Origin: Tubiluchus corallicola
Taxonomy: Eukaryota; Priapulida; Priapulimorpha; Priapulimorphida; Tubiluchidae
Direction of reading: 5' to 3'
Assembly: GCA_030141605.1 (NCBI GenBank)
Contig: JAQGDQ010000004.1
Location: 1,118,001-1,182,000 of the forward strand
DNA length: 64,000 bases
The notes under the pieces are model-generated. The model was given only the letters and a program-made list of their open reading frames with translations, ran no database searches and was not told the origin of the DNA. Shown piece after piece: positions 36,135-45,901 of this stretch. A program made the position numbers and the translations under genes. How positions within the stretch are numbered: the stretch's first letter is position 1; each line of letters starts with the position of its first letter.

Positions 36135-36700
36135 GTAAGCATAAGTAAAACTTTTTCTGTAGTAATTAATAATTTTTATATTATTTTCTCAGCTCCAGCA
36201 TGTATGATAACTTATATATCGACATTTTATATGAATAAAGACTTACAATCTTAAAAGGAATTTTTTCCCGTTAGTAATTAAAATTGTGCACATCTTGAGT
36301 TTAATGTGCAAAATAATCTATAAACCTTTTTGTCAGTCAGTAATAACAAGTGAGCCATTTTTCACATACGTTTTGTACTTCTTGGTAAATACAGTTAAAC
36401 TTTTGCTGTCCAACCATTTAACTTAGCTAAGTAATGAACCACATCAGCTATTCTTTGTAATCAGACTCTTATGAATAAGCCTAATCTATTTGACTACTAG
36501 GCTTGGAAAAGGGCTTCTTTTTACCAGAGATGAACGGACTGAATCCGAGGACAGTTGCAATTGCATTCATTGTGGGTTGCCTATCAATGACAGCAGAACT
36601 TAAGAGGAAACTACACAAAACATTTTTTAGATCTTGATGGTCTTTTCATATGACTGGGTCCACTGAAAACCATGAATCTGCTTGGGGCAGGATTGGAGGT
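36135..36700 (-). pseudogene. Degenerate partial copy of the GCC1 3' end
   Basis: This segment aligns with the intact GCC1 gene's last coding ~280 bases plus 3' flank (about 37220-37896), roughly 1.1-1.2 kb away in the same orientation. Shared coding blocks include GTTGCAATTGCATTCAT, CTACACAAAACATTTTT and GACTACTAGGCTTGG. On the minus strand the copy still spells NVLCSFLLS, MNAIATVLGFSP and SKPSS, matching NVLYSFLLS, MNAIATVLEFSP and SKPSS. It lacks about 20 codons before the tail, has a net 4-base deletion where the GRIP-domain NLEYL would be, and has no 5' portion. It can encode no complete GRIP domain. It looks like an old tandem partial duplication, not a retrocopy, because 3' flanking DNA is included. 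Confidence 0.8.
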
Positions 36701-37611
36701 AATTGGTCTAATTAGTTTAATGCTGGCCCTGATTATTTTTATAAAACACATAAATATGAAATAGCATTCAACACGTAAATGGCAGGTTTGTTTTGAGTAA
36801 CGGTTAAAAGTGTTCAGTTTTCAGCCAATGGCTGTGATAACATGATGGTGAACTGAGTCATAGGTGGCTTTTTAGTTTGTTTAAGACCTTCAATATTTTG
36901 GAAACGATTGCAGTTGCCATTAGCATAACTAGAGTATGACTTGAGCATAAGGTGTTAAATATTCATCATTACAAAGGAGAAAGGACATGACAGATACTCA
37001 ATTTGATAAAAACAAGTATTACATTTAGCATGTACTTTAGCAGCTCAACTACATCAATTGACATTATTGCAAATTCAGTCGAATGCAGACTCAACATTGC
37101 AAGGTACACGACCGATTCTTAGTCAGATTCAGTGACAAATTTAAGCATCACTTTTTGGTTATCTTTTAATTACAATTCAGTAAGATAACAGATGTATTAG
37201 GCAGAATTGCATAAGGAAAAATAAAGTTTTTTGTGTGATAATAAATATTTTTTACATTCTTTTCTCAGCTCTAGCAATATATGACATGTATATCATGTTG
37301 CACATATTGTAAAAATAAATAGTAAAATCTTAACAAAAAGTTTTATTTCTCATTAGTAAGTATACTAATTTAAAAAGTGCAAAGTGTGCGTTCGGGCACC
37401 TCTGACTCTTTGAGTTTAATGTACATAATCTAAAATACTTGTTAACAGTCAATAGCAACAGGTGAACCAACAGGTTTCTCTCTTTTATCGTTCATGATTA
37501 ATACAGTTCTGCCCTTTATCATAAATACAGTTAAACTCTGTGTGCGTAACTGGGCATCACTGCCCATTGTCTACTTAACACAGCTAAGTAATAAGCCACA
37601 TCGGATACTTT

Positions 37612-39726
37612 TTATAAATCGGAATCTAGTCTATTCTTTATTCGACTACTAGGCTTGGAAATGGGCTTCTCTTTACCAGCAGGTGAACTGCTCCACCACT
37701 TGTTCTGCAAAGCATGTTCAACTTGTTCTCTTTCAAATGGACTGAACTCTAAGACAGTTGCAATTGCATTCATCATGGGTTTCTTATCAGCAACGTCAAA
37801 ACTTAAAAGAAAACTATACAAAACATTTTTCAGATACTCAAGATTGGCATTTTCGCGTGAGCGGCTTCGCTGAAAATCATGAATCTTTGCTTCCATAAAT
37901 TCTATCTGTTCTCTGTACTTTTCCTCTTTTATGGATAAGGACTGTTGTAATTCCCGTAGGGCTTGCTCTAACTGATGTTTCGTCTTCCGTAAACTGCTGA
38001 TTTCCACGTCTCGTCTGGAAATCTCTTGATTAAAGTGTAGCAGAGGCCCATCTAAGTTTATTGAAGGTATAATATCTACATTAACTTCACTATTGGAAGA
38101 CACTTGTTCATTTTCTACACCAATAGCACTTGATGTAGATTTTGGGAAATAGTTTTTTAGTATCTCTATCTCGCTGTCCTTTTCTGCAAGTAGTTCGAGT
38201 ATCCTTTCTCTCTGCTTCTGCATTTCTTGTTCAAATTCAGTTATTTTTTGCTTGTATTCTCTAGTAGTTTTTATTCTTTCTTCGTCATGCTCCTCTCTTA
38301 GTTTTACAATTGTGTCTTCAAGGTTGCTAATTGCCATCGCATTGTGCCTAATCTTTTCTTCGTATTCCACTGTTCTTTGTCGCAGCCTTTCCTTTAAATC
38401 GAAAACTTGGGTTTTAAGGGATTCAACTTCTTTTGCTACTGCACTATCCTTTTTGTTTTTCAAAACGGATTGCACCCTGAGCTTGTATCTTTCAAATTCT
38501 TCTTTTAGCTGCCTATATTCTTGTTGGCACCGCAGATGAACCTGCTCTCTATCCTGTGTAATTTCACCATCCTTCTGCAAACTCAATAGCTCTGTCAAAT
38601 CAACTGGTTTCTCAGACCATTCATTGGCTGATTTTAACCTTTCTTTTAATTTAGTAATCTTCTCTACTAATGCATTTACGTCTAAATTAGAATCATCATT
38701 TTCTAAATCATTATTAGTTAATTGTCTTGAGAGTGCTGAATTCTCAATGTCAAGTTGAGATATTCTCTCTCTCAATGTCTGTATAGTACTTTTGTCCTGC
38801 ATCCTAATCCTTTCATAGCTGCCCACAGTTTCAGATAATTCTGAAAGTTTGTTTTCGAGAGTGGCTACCCTCTCTTCTGCCTGTAATCTCACATTTTTTG
38901 CATGATCTTCTGCTTCTGTTGCCCGATGTTGTTCGCTTTGAAGAGTTATCCTGTTCTGCATCTTCATTTCAGAAATTTCTTGTCTTAACTGAGCTAGAAG
39001 TGGCGGCGGTTGTTTCGACTTCTGTTCCGAAGCAGAGAGACGTGTTCGTAAGTCATCCATCTCCTTTGTTAAGCTTCTTATTTTTGATTCATATTCTTTC
39101 ACATACTCTGTGGCATTCTGTTGCTTTGTCACTTTCATTTTAATTTCATCCAAATGATGTTCTACATTTTCTTTTGCGATTCGTTCATCAGCTAATAATT
39201 TCTGCAGTTCTCGTAGCATAACAGCATGATCAGTCACTTCTTTTTCTCTTTCACGTTGTTCCGACAACAATGTTGATTTCAGCTCCTTGATTTTGGCTTT
39301 CAGCTGAGACTTCTCCTCATCGTGTTTATGCATTTCCTTTTGTAGTTGTTTTGTCAAGTCATCCAGCTCTTGTTTCATCTGCTTCCTATCAGTTTGAAAA
39401 TTTATCTCCATTCGTGTTTTCTCTTTTGTTATAGTAGCTACAGCTGCAGTTAGTCTATTCAAATCTGATTCTGACTGTGACATAGTCTGGTTATAATCTT
39501 GGTCGTCTTGATTTTTCAGATCTTCTATGTCATTAACCACTTCATTGCATGATTTTTCATTATTTACAGTGCTGATTGCATTGAGACTATCCTCTAGTGC
39601 TGCCTTTTCAGACTGGAGGCTCTTATAGGCATGTACCACATCTCTTAATTTTGTTTCATATTTTTTTAATTGTTCTGTTTGAGTTTCAATAGTGTGCAAA
39701 AGTTCTGCCCTGCTTGCCTTTTCCAT
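37612..39726 (-). CDS. GCC1: GRIP and coiled-coil domain protein 1 (golgin)
   Basis: A peripheral golgin of the trans-Golgi network; GRIP domains bind ARL1-GTP and the coiled coil tethers vesicles. It is one uninterrupted 704-residue frame (human GCC1 is about 775). The N-terminus LLHTIETQTEQLKKYETKLR with DVVHAYKSLQSEKAALE closely matches GCC1, which separates it from golgin-97 and golgin-245. Residues ~60-610 are charged heptad-rich coiled coil. The GRIP domain spans ~625-676 with NLEYLKNVLYSFLLS (N at 628; the Y of NLEYL is the conserved tyrosine) and MNAIATVLEFSPFE. The tail is basic. The ATG at 39726 aligns with the family start. The gene is convergent with the sulfatase, and a broken copy of its 3' end lies downstream. 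Being intronless among intron-rich neighbours is notable; vertebrate GCC1 also has its coding sequence in very few exons. Confidence 0.93.
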   Translation of the reverse strand: MEKASRAELLHTIETQTEQLKKYETKLRDVVHAYKSLQSEKAALEDSLNAISTVNNEKSCNEVVNDIEDLKNQDDQDYNQTMSQSESDLNRLTAAVATITKEKTRMEINFQTDRKQMKQELDDLTKQLQKEMHKHDEEKSQLKAKIKELKSTLLSEQREREKEVTDHAVMLRELQKLLADERIAKENVEHHLDEIKMKVTKQQNATEYVKEYESKIRSLTKEMDDLRTRLSASEQKSKQPPPLLAQLRQEISEMKMQNRITLQSEQHRATEAEDHAKNVRLQAEERVATLENKLSELSETVGSYERIRMQDKSTIQTLRERISQLDIENSALSRQLTNNDLENDDSNLDVNALVEKITKLKERLKSANEWSEKPVDLTELLSLQKDGEITQDREQVHLRCQQEYRQLKEEFERYKLRVQSVLKNKKDSAVAKEVESLKTQVFDLKERLRQRTVEYEEKIRHNAMAISNLEDTIVKLREEHDEERIKTTREYKQKITEFEQEMQKQRERILELLAEKDSEIEILKNYFPKSTSSAIGVENEQVSSNSEVNVDIIPSINLDGPLLHFNQEISRRDVEISSLRKTKHQLEQALRELQQSLSIKEEKYREQIEFMEAKIHDFQRSRSRENANLEYLKNVLYSFLLSFDVADKKPMMNAIATVLEFSPFEREQVEHALQNKWWSSSPAGKEKPISKPSSRIKNRLDSDL

Positions 39727-40926
39727 TTCAACTTCTGATTTATTTTATGAAAACATGTATGTATGTGAAAATAAACAGATACTTGATGCTTTTGTACCAA
39801 TCACAGGTATAAAATGTGCACTTTCACATAAAAAATGTCAGTTCGCTACTTGATAAGTTTGCATCTTCTATCGTATGTTGATGCCACATCTGCCGAATTT
39901 GTTGTATCAGTATTGCATTTGCTGTAAATATATAAAAAAGAAAACTGATAACTAGTGCTAGTACTAGTTATGTTTTCGCAAAACCTAAATATGTTTGTCA
40001 TCAGAAATTTTCTATCATTGTAACACCTCACAGGGCCAGAATTTCATTATATTTTGCCAGAATCTAAGCAGATTCTCGCCATGAGTTTTTTGGGAATCCA
40101 GAGGATCAAGGTCTAAATTACTTAGTTCAGGTACGATGAATTATAATTCTTGAAACAGCGAAAACTGAAACTGAATTGAAATTCAAATTTCCAAACTTTA
40201 CTCTGCCACCCTCAAGTAAACGTTCTTGTTGACTTGGCAATGAGCATAGATCCTTACAATTTTTATGTGCAACTCTGAATGAAAAGCACAGTGAGCCAAA
40301 GACACTAGTGAAATGACTAAGTAAGCCTGCAAGTACAATATGGCAGCCTTCATAAGCTATGAAGCCTAAGCCTAGCGTAAGGCAAAAAGTGAAAAAGTCA
40401 AATTAGTGCCTTTATTTTTTTAAGATTTAGGTAAAGCCTGTGCGAATCTAATCTAATAATGGGCATTAGCACGAATGCGCGTTGAAATTCTGGCCTTGGC
40501 TCAGGTTGACTGGGTCTCGGCTTTCAGTGACCCATTCTGCCATTCTGGTTGTTCAGATTTTAGCCTAGCATTTAACATCTTTATAAGAAGCAACTTCTAA
40601 ACTGTATACCGCAGATATATGGCTGCATACTTTCAATTCAGATGGTTCTCAGCAAATGCACCTGCACTACTGATTTTGCACTAAAAGACCTACACCTACT
40701 AACTTTTTAAGGATTTTAGTTTTATGAGTTTATGTAACTCATTGTTACTATGAATGTATTGCTTCTGTATTACTATTAAAATCCTCGTTATAGTATAATA
40801 CTATAGTATTGGACATTTATTTACATACAGTTGCAGGCTAAATTACATCATACTTACTGTCATCTAGGCCTAGTCTTATCTAGACAAATACTTTTATCAT
40901 TTGCGCTAACTCATTCTAATATAATA
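39727..40926. other. Upstream flank of GCC1
   Basis: AT-rich, with no supported gene. The short minus-strand frame at 39846-40031 is not recognised. The GCC1 promoter is expected here, but no definite element can be pointed out. Confidence 0.4.
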
Positions 40927-41804
40927 CAGTAGGCGCCACTTAATAGACTCACTTTGGGACGCAAGTATTTTGACCCAATTAACCGAGCCAATTAGCCGAA
41001 GCACTTAGTATATTACTACTATACAAGTATGAGTCAGTACTCATCACATCTTAGCGTGCATAGTAGTGGCTTTAAATGAATCTTAGAAACGAGTTAATGT
41101 CAAAAATACCTACGTGCAATTATTCAACAAGCATAACTTACATAAGTGAATTAATAAAAAAAAGAAAAAATCACAAAAATCTGATTATCACTGTTAAAGA
41201 TTAGGAGAAATTCATGCAAGGTCAGTTGCTTCATTTCTTCATGAAGAAGTTGGTTTATGAAATTCTCACTGATAAAAATATTGAAAACCTGTTACTGTAA
41301 GGCTGCACATATTCAAGCAAAACACCTAGTCACCTAGTGTTTGACCTGCAGTTGGTGATGACCTTGTTTCCCACGTGAAAAGCAGCAGGAGCTTCAAAAG
41401 CAAACCGCTGGGCAAGTGATCAAATGTTTAGTTCTAGAAACAATGAGGTTAATTGCAGCGGATAAGCGGGTGACAGATTCAAAGCAAAACCGCTAGGCTA
41501 ACATATTAGCACATATGATAAACATACTATATTAGTATATTACATTATATACTATATATATTATAGTATATGCATATTATTATAATATGTGTATTATATT
41601 AAACATAGTATATTATGGTGCACAAAAGATGGGCACACACAAGTATCTTAAGTGCATGAAGCAAAATATTGAATCAATTATGCGGAGTCATTTGAATCAA
41701 TTACTGACAGTTTTTGTATACATTTGAATAGGAGTTCTAGGTGTTTTTGAGTCAATTAAACGACTGAGTCTATTAACTGTGAGTCTAGTAAATGGCGCCT
41801 ACTG
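40927..41804. mobile_element. TA-flanked non-autonomous element, CAGTAGGCGCCA ends
   Basis: It starts CAGTAGGCGCCACTTAATAG; the right end on the opposite strand starts CAGTAGGCGCCATTTACTAG. TA lies outside both ends (40925-40926 and 41805-41806). The internal subterminal motif GACTCA.....CAATTAA recurs at both sides, and a run of TATA/ATAT near 41515-41620 could form stems. It fits pogo/Tc1-mariner style termini and has no transposase in 878 bp. Confidence 0.72.
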
Positions 41805-41806
41805 TA

Positions 41807-43418
41807 CTTGTCTATTAACTACAAGAAAAATAAAAATTTATCCTATTGTCTGAATGCCTGTAAACAAATTTTTACAAGACTTGGCAAACAAAAACATGAA
41901 AAAACTAAAAATTATGGAGTTTGGCCTAATGCGCTGTATTAATCACTACAACCGAGTGGCAGCTGGCTTCTGGAATTTTAAAAATACTCCACAGTGACTA
42001 TAATGATTCATCTGCAAATGAAATTAATGAAAAGTGCTCTAAAATTAAAATGTATAAACTTAAATTCCTGTTGTTCAAATGTTTTATATTGTATTCGTTT
42101 ATTCGTTGAGTGCTCTCTTTCTTGTCAGTGCTGAGGTCTAACGGTATTTGAATTTTTTTGCTACAATTCAATTCAATCAATTTTGTTTCCTCAACATTTG
42201 TTTCATAGTCAATGTATAGTGTAGCAATTATATTATGTGAGTAGGAGCAGCAAAAGACCCATTGGTCACTACCTTAACTGCTCATTTTTTAAGAAAAAAA
42301 TTTTGTTTTCTTGATAGATACAAAACTTTTATGTGGTAAATAAGATAATGTCCTATAGTTTGTAAAAGGAAAGGAATTAAATTACTTACACTAAAGTAAA
42401 GACACTTGGTTTTACTACTAGTGCTACTAGTATTTGTAGTAATTAATATTAATATTATAATAATAAATAAAAAAGAATGAACAGTAGAGAATTGTGTTGA
42501 AATTACGATAGATAATTACGGAATATTGAAGCACTAAATTGAGTCAAAATAAACGTTATTACATCTCTATTATTATTTATACCTTTTTTCATCGATCTAG
42601 ATCCAATAAAATAATTAATTCATCGTACCAAACTAATTTTGAAACAACGCGTCCGTAAAGGAAAAGTTGTAACAGCAGAAATTCATCGCGTTGTATTTTT
42701 TTAGGTTGCGCCATCTACACACAGATTTAATATTTTTTGTCATTTTAGCATTCTGCTGATCATGGGTTACGTGCCGCATGTAATTTCCGATGATTATCTG
42801 TATCATGTAGTCAAAAAGGATCCTCAGAGTAAACAAATATAAGATTGCATTGGATTGGGCATGCGCTATCATTACCTCAAGAGACTCCTCTTCCTACAGC
42901 ATTACGTAAAACTCTTGAAACGACAAAAGCAAAAGATTTAGCAAGTACAACCCTAAGTCTCCGAAGTTTGCAAGCAACTTCAAAATACAATTTTAACGAA
43001 CTCTAGTCGGTGGTTCGTAAAATAAAATTACTAGAACTGGATAATGTATTGTATTATAAAAAGCTTCAAAAAAAGAATATCCACGATTTAGGTGTTATGA
43101 CTATTATCTTTTTAAAGCTTTCAAATTTTTACCATGCCTTTAATAGTCAAACAGTAAAATGTTTTACAGTACTGAGTCTCACAAAAATTAATGAGCATCA
43201 CATGCTGTCGCAGAACTGACACAACAAGATGGTTTGTATATTTAACAGGCTTCAATTTATTTCGATCGAGAGATTTATTGGTAGATCTTAACTGATTACA
43301 AAGTTTTCAAAATCTCAAAATATCATGATTAAGAAAATTATATAATTGCTTAATACTTCTTAGAAAAGCATAACAAATTGCCATTTTTGCGAATTTTAAC
43401 AGTAATGATCGGCACACG

Positions 43419-43419
<1 letters not shown>
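41807..43419. other. Intergenic AT-rich DNA
   Basis: No recognised gene or element. Short frames at 41998-42180, 42633-42872 and 43010-43219 have AT-driven composition and no family resemblance. Confidence 0.4.

Positions 43420-43499
<80 letters not shown>
43420..43499 (+). repeat. (ATT)n microsatellite, about 27 units
   Basis: An uninterrupted ATT trinucleotide run of about 80 bases, the longest simple repeat in the window. Perfect runs of this length are usually polymorphic. Confidence 0.97.
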
Positions 43500-43501
<2 letters not shown>

Positions 43502-43667
43502 TATTACTATAATTATTATCTGTATAATTAATTTCGGTGGTATGTTACATACATGTAAGACTTGAGGCTACAGTTCCAACGACGCCACCATTCTCGGCGA
43601 TCTATATATCAAGCAAAAGGCCTTGATCTAGTGTCGTACCAATGATGGTTTATTTTTCGGGACGAAA

Positions 43668-43985
43668 GAACTCTGTATATTCTCCGAGAGTCCCACCAGG
43701 CGCCGCTAGAACGTTTTTTCTGCAGACTGTTTGACCAAAATTTCGAAAAAATCTGGAGTTGGGTCCGAGAAAACGCCCGTTGCGGGGCGCCGTGACCCTC
43801 TCGCGAATTCTAAAAATGCCTACTACACCCACCGTTGAAAGGGCTATCTATCCATGGGCAGCACAGCCTCCGACCCATTCCCGTTCTTCAGAAATGGGCC
43901 ACTGTGTCCCGATTTTTTCGAAATTTAGACCAAACAGCATGCGGAAAAAACATCCTAGCGAACGGAGATATGTAGCTCCTTAAAT
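43668..43985. mobile_element. Foldback element with ~75-90-bp arms
   Basis: The left arm (about 43668-43757) includes CTGTATATTCTCCG, CGCTAGAACGTTTTTTC and AATTTCGAAAAAATC. The right arm (43981-43905, read on the opposite strand) includes CTACATATCTCCG, CGCTAGGATGTTTTTTC and AATTTCGAAAAAATC, in the same order. A ~145-base spacer with much higher C+G than the surroundings separates them. The open frames across it are by-products of the base composition. I know no family that matches. Confidence 0.7.
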
Positions 43986-44195
43986 AGAAGAGGAACAGGG
44001 CTACACGATAGTGTGGGCTGCATTTTAGGATGCTTCCACCATGAGGAGCATTGACGAGTTGATTGGAAGTTCCATTTCACGCAATTTTCGCTTGGAAAAC
44101 TGCTGACGCAAAGCCATTGTTCTGGCGTCACCCATTATACTCTGCCTATAAACCTATAACTTAATTTGACAATCATATCAATCAAACTACTACTA

Positions 44196-44238
44196 CTAGT
44201 AGTTGTTGTTGTTGTTGTTGTTGTTGCAGCAGTAGTAG
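44196..44238 (+). repeat. (GTT)n / (TAC)n / (CAG)n microsatellite cluster
   Basis: A run of CTA units is followed by about nine GTT units and then GCAGCAGTAGTAG. It is a compound trinucleotide repeat of no obvious function. Confidence 0.8.
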
Positions 44239-44754
44239 ATATAGCATTGCGATCGATGAAGACTTACTGTCTTCATGTTGTCCTATTCTAAACTACAGGT
44301 GGCTTACAAGGCCGATCTAGGTATGGCATCAGAGGCCTTAATGTGGGCATATGAAGTTACTGTCATTGACACTGTCCGCTGCTTCTATCTCTGACCGACC
44401 GTGCCTCTCTCAAGGTTTCTTTTTATAGCCAGAGGGACGATTTCCACTCCTTTTCACTCTACATGGAGAAGAGCGCACCATATTTTGGTATACCAGATGT
44501 AAGATCCTCCCACAGATAAATAGACAAGCCACTGGCATAGAAGGGTCTAGTTTTCTGCTGGATTACTGCTGCTGTCTAGAAGGCAGATTTTACTATAGAA
44601 CTGTGCCTTACATCCGCCCAGTGTCTACAGTAGATGTGGTGGGCATTATGATGATGATCATAATGGAATACAGAAAGAAACAAGTAAACTGAAGGCATAG
44701 ACAAAAGAAGCGACAGTGTTTTGTGCCTCTCACCTTAAGAATTAATAAGGCCTA

Positions 44755-45540
44755 CCATAAGTAGAATCTTCAGAAAGGTTGACCAACTATGTAGGTGGGG
44801 TAATGATTGGGAAATGTTATTTAATGTTGATAAATGTGAGGTAATGCCTTGTGGTTTTGGGAATCTCAAAAGTGACTATGTTTTGAATATAACAACTCTT
44901 CAAAGTGCAAAATAGTAAAAGTGATCTTGGTGTGATAATAACATCAGGCTCGAAACTTTCCCAGCAATGTGTATCCTCTGTTAAGAGAGCAAACAAGATT
45001 TTGAGGACGATAAATTGGCACATCATTTCTAGAAATAAAGAAATTGTATTGAAATTATGCATTGGTTTGGTTAGACTTCATCTAGAATACTGTGTGCAGC
45101 TTTGGAATCCCCATTATCAGAAAGATATATTCCTTGTGGAAGGTGTACAAAGGCGTGCTACAAAAATAATATTAGGTTGTAAAAATCTGACATGTGGAAA
45201 GATTAAAATATTGCAGTTTGTCCACGTTTGAATTAAGAAGACACCATGGAGATCTTATTGAAGTTTATAAAATATTAACTAGAAAGAAAACATTTTGGCA
45301 AAAAAATTCTTAATTTAGTTGTTGATTCTAAAACAAGAGGACGTGGTTTAAAACTGTTTAAAGAGCAGTCACGTCTTGACATTCGTGAATATTCTTTTTC
45401 TGTGAGAGTTGCAAATGAATGAAATAATTTGCCTGCCATGGTGATTGCCGCACCAACCACAACAAAGTTTAAATCCTCACTCGGCAATGTCTACGAGTGT
45501 ACTCGCTTAACCCCTAATCATGACAGTATAATAGTATAAT
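44755..45540 (+). mobile_element. LINE (CR1/L2-type) reverse transcriptase C-terminus and 3' end
   Basis: A 5'-truncated non-LTR retrotransposon. Readable pieces in order are the WGNDWEMLFNVDKCEVM-like block (frame-broken), SKSDLGVIITSGSKLSQQC, LCIGLVRLHLEYCVQLWNPH, VQRRATKIILG, then after a frame change VVDSKTRGRGLKLF and the SVRVANEWNNLPAMVIAAPT-like block. These are the thumb and connection blocks following the reverse transcriptase in CR1/L2/Jockey-type elements. A TGA at the start of NEWNN and several frameshifts make it inactive. It ends in CAGTATAATAGTATAA, shared with the relic at 34207-34515. Confidence 0.8.
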
Positions 45541-45901
45541 TATGATAGTGTGGAGTGGCTGACTCGAAATGTCCATTCACAACCTACAGCTCTTGACCTT
45601 TACAATATTCTACATATAATAGCAACTAAAAATTATATCTAATGTTTTATTTACATTTTATTGTAAATCATGTTGTACTAATAACTTTACTAACAGGTGA
45701 AAATATTTGAATTATAATTCTAGAGTGGAGCTATGAAAGCAACGAAAATCATGGAAACACACGGAATGTCGTATCTATCTAATAGATGGCGCGGATTATT
45801 GTTAATAACTAGAGTTATCATCAGTTGTTGCCGTTACTTACCTTTACTAATTGGTAAGCGCAAAATGATAATTAAAGTTTCGGAGTTACCTAACTTCTTC
45901 A

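Noticed and set aside
38252-39143. Plus-strand frames across GCC1
   Set aside because: They are antisense shadows of the long GCC1 coiled-coil frame; the Ser/Leu-rich composition is typical of reversed Glu/Lys/Gln codons.
43650-43983. Open frames on both strands in G+C-rich DNA
   Set aside because: They lie inside the foldback, and their openness follows from base composition and the inverted repeat. The peptides match nothing known.
45713-45850. Alternative SDR39U1 first exon starting with ATG at 45761
   Set aside because: It splices in frame at 45850 but lacks the expected MxVLVGG-like beta strand. The 45902-45920 exon fits the family much better.
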